Below are positions 62,187 through 64,000 of a stretch of 64,000 bases of DNA, piece by piece (position 1 is the first letter of the stretch; each line of letters opens with the position of its first letter). Position numbers and translations under genes: made by a program. Below the pieces are notes generated by a model. That model was not told where the DNA came from and did no database searches. It saw nothing but the letters and a program-made list of their open reading frames with translations. Source of the DNA: Rhodosorus marinus. Taxonomy: Eukaryota; Rhodophyta; Stylonematophyceae; Stylonematales; Stylonemataceae. The stretch spans positions 744,001 through 808,000 of the forward strand of contig JAMWBK010000011.1 of assembly GCA_029953675.1 (NCBI GenBank), in the 5' to 3' direction.

Positions 62187-63557
62187 ATGGAGTCACTTGG
62201 AACTCAGTTTTCCAGCCTGTCTCCTCATTTGGAATGGGACTCGATACCTATGAACTGGTCGCTTTTCAGGTTGCATAGGCAGGCCGTACCGTATCCCGGA
62301 GATTGGTCAGTGATGCTCATTGATATGCGGTTTAAGATACCCGAGTTGACGGAGTCTGTTATTAACGCATCCGTTAGCGCTCGAATGATCTCGTTGTTCA
62401 CCCAGCCATCGCTGATGATGACTGAGGTGCATTGCGACTCTTACATTCTCGGATCCGGATGGACTTTTCTTGGAGGTCTTCCGGACCTGGACGGGCTATC
62501 GAACGGCAGGCACGCTGGTATGCAAAGGATTCGCTTTTTGTCATGGCTTGAGAACAACAAGGCGAGGGCGCTTCTATCCAGTGAGGTTCGCCCAGGACTA
62601 ATCGTCTTCGCGAAGATCTCGGAACTGGATGGCAGATACAACCAAACTACGTGGGGCCTTGTGGGCCAGGATGATGAGACAGTCCTTCACACTCATGTGC
62701 ATCTAGAGAGGCGGACATGCGATGTGTGCCGCACCATTGGGAAGCCCTGCGACGATAGGATTTGCAAGTTCGAACAGTCCTTCCACGAGATGAGAGATGC
62801 CAGGATATCGCTTCTTGAGCAGATGACAACACGATCTGTGAATATGCAGTATACGATGGCGTGGTTGGCTGGCTCTTTTACAATCCCGTGTGGGCCGCTG
62901 GAGCCAATGACCGTCGATACGTCGTGCTATATATCGGGGTCGAACTTTGACAGGGCACTGCTTGCAGTCTTGCAGAGTGAGGTCTCCAGCGTACACCCGC
63001 CTCGATCATCGTTCCGATTCGTGAAGCTGGTCAAGGATGAGGTGGATGGACTCCTTGACACCGAAGTATATTTTTCAGCTGCAGAAGATCAATTCCTTAC
63101 GTTTCCAGCGGATTGTGCGTCTTCCTCGGGAGAAGGTTCAGGGCACAAGCAAGTGTCCACGTCGGCGTCAGAACCATTGGAGCCCAGGTCGACGGCGAAG
63201 AAACACGTGTGCGACGATTGTGGGGCCTCGTATGGGAGAGCCTACCACCTGAAACGGCACTGGACGGTGGTACACCAGAAGAGGAGGGACTACTTGTGCT
63301 CGGCTTGTGACAGGACCTTTACACAGAGTGGGCACCTGAATGAACACGTTCGAGTGGCGCACCGTACGGAGAACCTCTTCCAGTGTTCAAGGTGCGACAA
63401 GAGTTTTGGTACCAGCTCCAAGCTCACAAGGCACACACTTACTGTTCATGAGAACCGTCGTAGATTCGAATGCGACGTATGCATGAAAAGATACAAGGAG
63501 AAGTCGTACTTAAAACAGCATTTGCGCTCTCAACATGGTGTTCAAATGGAAGCGTGA
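62187..63557 (+). CDS. Long four-finger C2H2 protein, last in window
   Basis: 456 residues, starting MESLGTQFSSLSPHLEWDS. The N-terminal domain has LGSGWTFLGGLPD at 88-100, four Cys at 178/181/188/193 (CDVCRTIGKPCDDRIC, with Asp-Asp for Asp-Pro) and HPPRSSFR. The fingers are 342-363, 371-392, 400-421 and 429-450. Contacts are RYHR (His at +3 in place of Asp/Glu), QGHE, TSKR and ESYQ. It is related to the 51615/59418 pair in the N-terminal domain (PSLMMTEVH, SEVRPG, ELDGRYN). The array may continue beyond the window. Confidence 0.93.
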   Translation: MESLGTQFSSLSPHLEWDSIPMNWSLFRLHRQAVPYPGDWSVMLIDMRFKIPELTESVINASVSARMISLFTQPSLMMTEVHCDSYILGSGWTFLGGLPDLDGLSNGRHAGMQRIRFLSWLENNKARALLSSEVRPGLIVFAKISELDGRYNQTTWGLVGQDDETVLHTHVHLERRTCDVCRTIGKPCDDRICKFEQSFHEMRDARISLLEQMTTRSVNMQYTMAWLAGSFTIPCGPLEPMTVDTSCYISGSNFDRALLAVLQSEVSSVHPPRSSFRFVKLVKDEVDGLLDTEVYFSAAEDQFLTFPADCASSSGEGSGHKQVSTSASEPLEPRSTAKKHVCDDCGASYGRAYHLKRHWTVVHQKRRDYLCSACDRTFTQSGHLNEHVRVAHRTENLFQCSRCDKSFGTSSKLTRHTLTVHENRRRFECDVCMKRYKEKSYLKQHLRSQHGVQMEA

Positions 63558-64000
63558 CCGTGGCAGTGCATGTTTGGTTTCTCTTTTTCCTTTTGTTCCT
63601 TGTGTTAAGAGCTTAGATAGAACAGGCGAGGAGGAATCTATTTATCAACTGATGGACTGGTAAAAGCTAAGGGCAATTATCTCGCTGTAGCTGCATCGTT
63701 AGACCGACGAGGAATCTATTTATCAACTGATGGACTGGTAAAAGCTAAGGGCAATTATCTCGCTGTAGCTGCATCGTTAGACCGACGAGGAATCTATTTA
63801 TCAACTGAAATAAAGGACTGGTAAAACCTAAGGACAATTGTCTCGCTGTACCTGCATCGTTAGACCGACGAGGAATCTATTTATCAACTCATGGACTGGT
63901 AAAAGCGAAGCACAATTATCTCGCTGTAGCTGCATCGTTAGACCGCAGCAGGCCCAACAAGGCGAAAGCGTGATCTAGTCGGGTAAGGGACCCCATTTAT
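63558..64000. other. 3' flank of last gene, tandem repeat
   Basis: It is mostly occupied by a 78-bp tandem repeat that starts 74 bases after the stop. Nothing else was seen. Confidence 0.7.
63631..63946. repeat. Tandem repeat, four units of 78-83 bp
   Basis: The units start at 63631, 63709, 63787 and 63870 with gaggaatctatttatcaact and end with gcatcgttagaccg. Units 1 and 2 are almost identical. Unit 3 has a small insertion (aataaa). It is the youngest repeat in the window by similarity. Confidence 0.92.

Noticed and set aside
1-64000. Search for CRISPR arrays, rRNA, complete tRNA genes, reverse transcriptase or transposase genes
   Set aside because: None was seen by eye. The direct repeats are too few and too irregular for CRISPR, and no catalytic motifs of mobile-element proteins were found.

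Overview
The window looks like nuclear DNA of a eukaryote with compact, intron-poor genes. Every confident gene is one uninterrupted reading frame. There are no bacterial-style operons or ribosome binding sites, some upstream regions carry TATA-like sites, and two genes have an AATAAA about 50 bases after the stop. I cannot name the organism. A unicellular or algal lineage with few introns would fit, but that is inference.

All seventeen confident protein genes lie on the + strand and belong to one extended C2H2 zinc-finger family. Three forms are present. (1) Short genes at the left edge (3-371 partial, 3016-3501, 5102-5635) have an acidic N-terminus and three fingers, the last with an unusual C-X1-C spacing. 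(2) One intermediate gene (10333-11469) has an acidic N-terminus, a diverged version of the large N-terminal domain, and only two fingers. (3) Thirteen long genes run from 18726 to 63557. Their proteins are 440-490 residues: a conserved N-terminal domain of about 290 residues that I do not recognise, which carries an invariant C-X2-C-X6-C-X4-C motif near residue 180 and a terminal HPPR(S/A)SFR-type motif; a variable, often acidic linker; and four C2H2 fingers at a fixed 29-residue pitch.

The long genes are spaced about 3 kb apart (start to start 2.5-4.4 kb, except one 7.8 kb interval). This is a large tandem array that grew by local duplication. Two sequence groups can be seen: 18726, 21242, 24167, 51615, 59418 and 62187 on the outside, and 27127, 34901, 37861, 41557, 44708 and 47529 in the middle, with 31532 the most diverged. 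The pair 51615/59418 is a very recent duplication. Residues predicted to contact DNA are almost invariant across the array, so the paralogues probably bind similar sites and may differ mainly in the N-terminal domain and linker. A set of nuclear DNA-binding regulators sharing targets is the most likely role (inference).

The intergenic DNA is rich in small direct duplications of 40-260 bp in 2-4 copies, foldback hairpins, a 136-bp terminal-inverted-repeat element with a 9-bp target duplication (58335-58470), a dispersed ~110-bp repeat in four copies, tRNA-like fragments, and G+T-rich tracts just upstream of many long genes. One minus-strand relic near 40.7 kb resembles a Myb/SANT domain. No intact transposase, reverse transcriptase, rRNA, complete tRNA or CRISPR array was seen.
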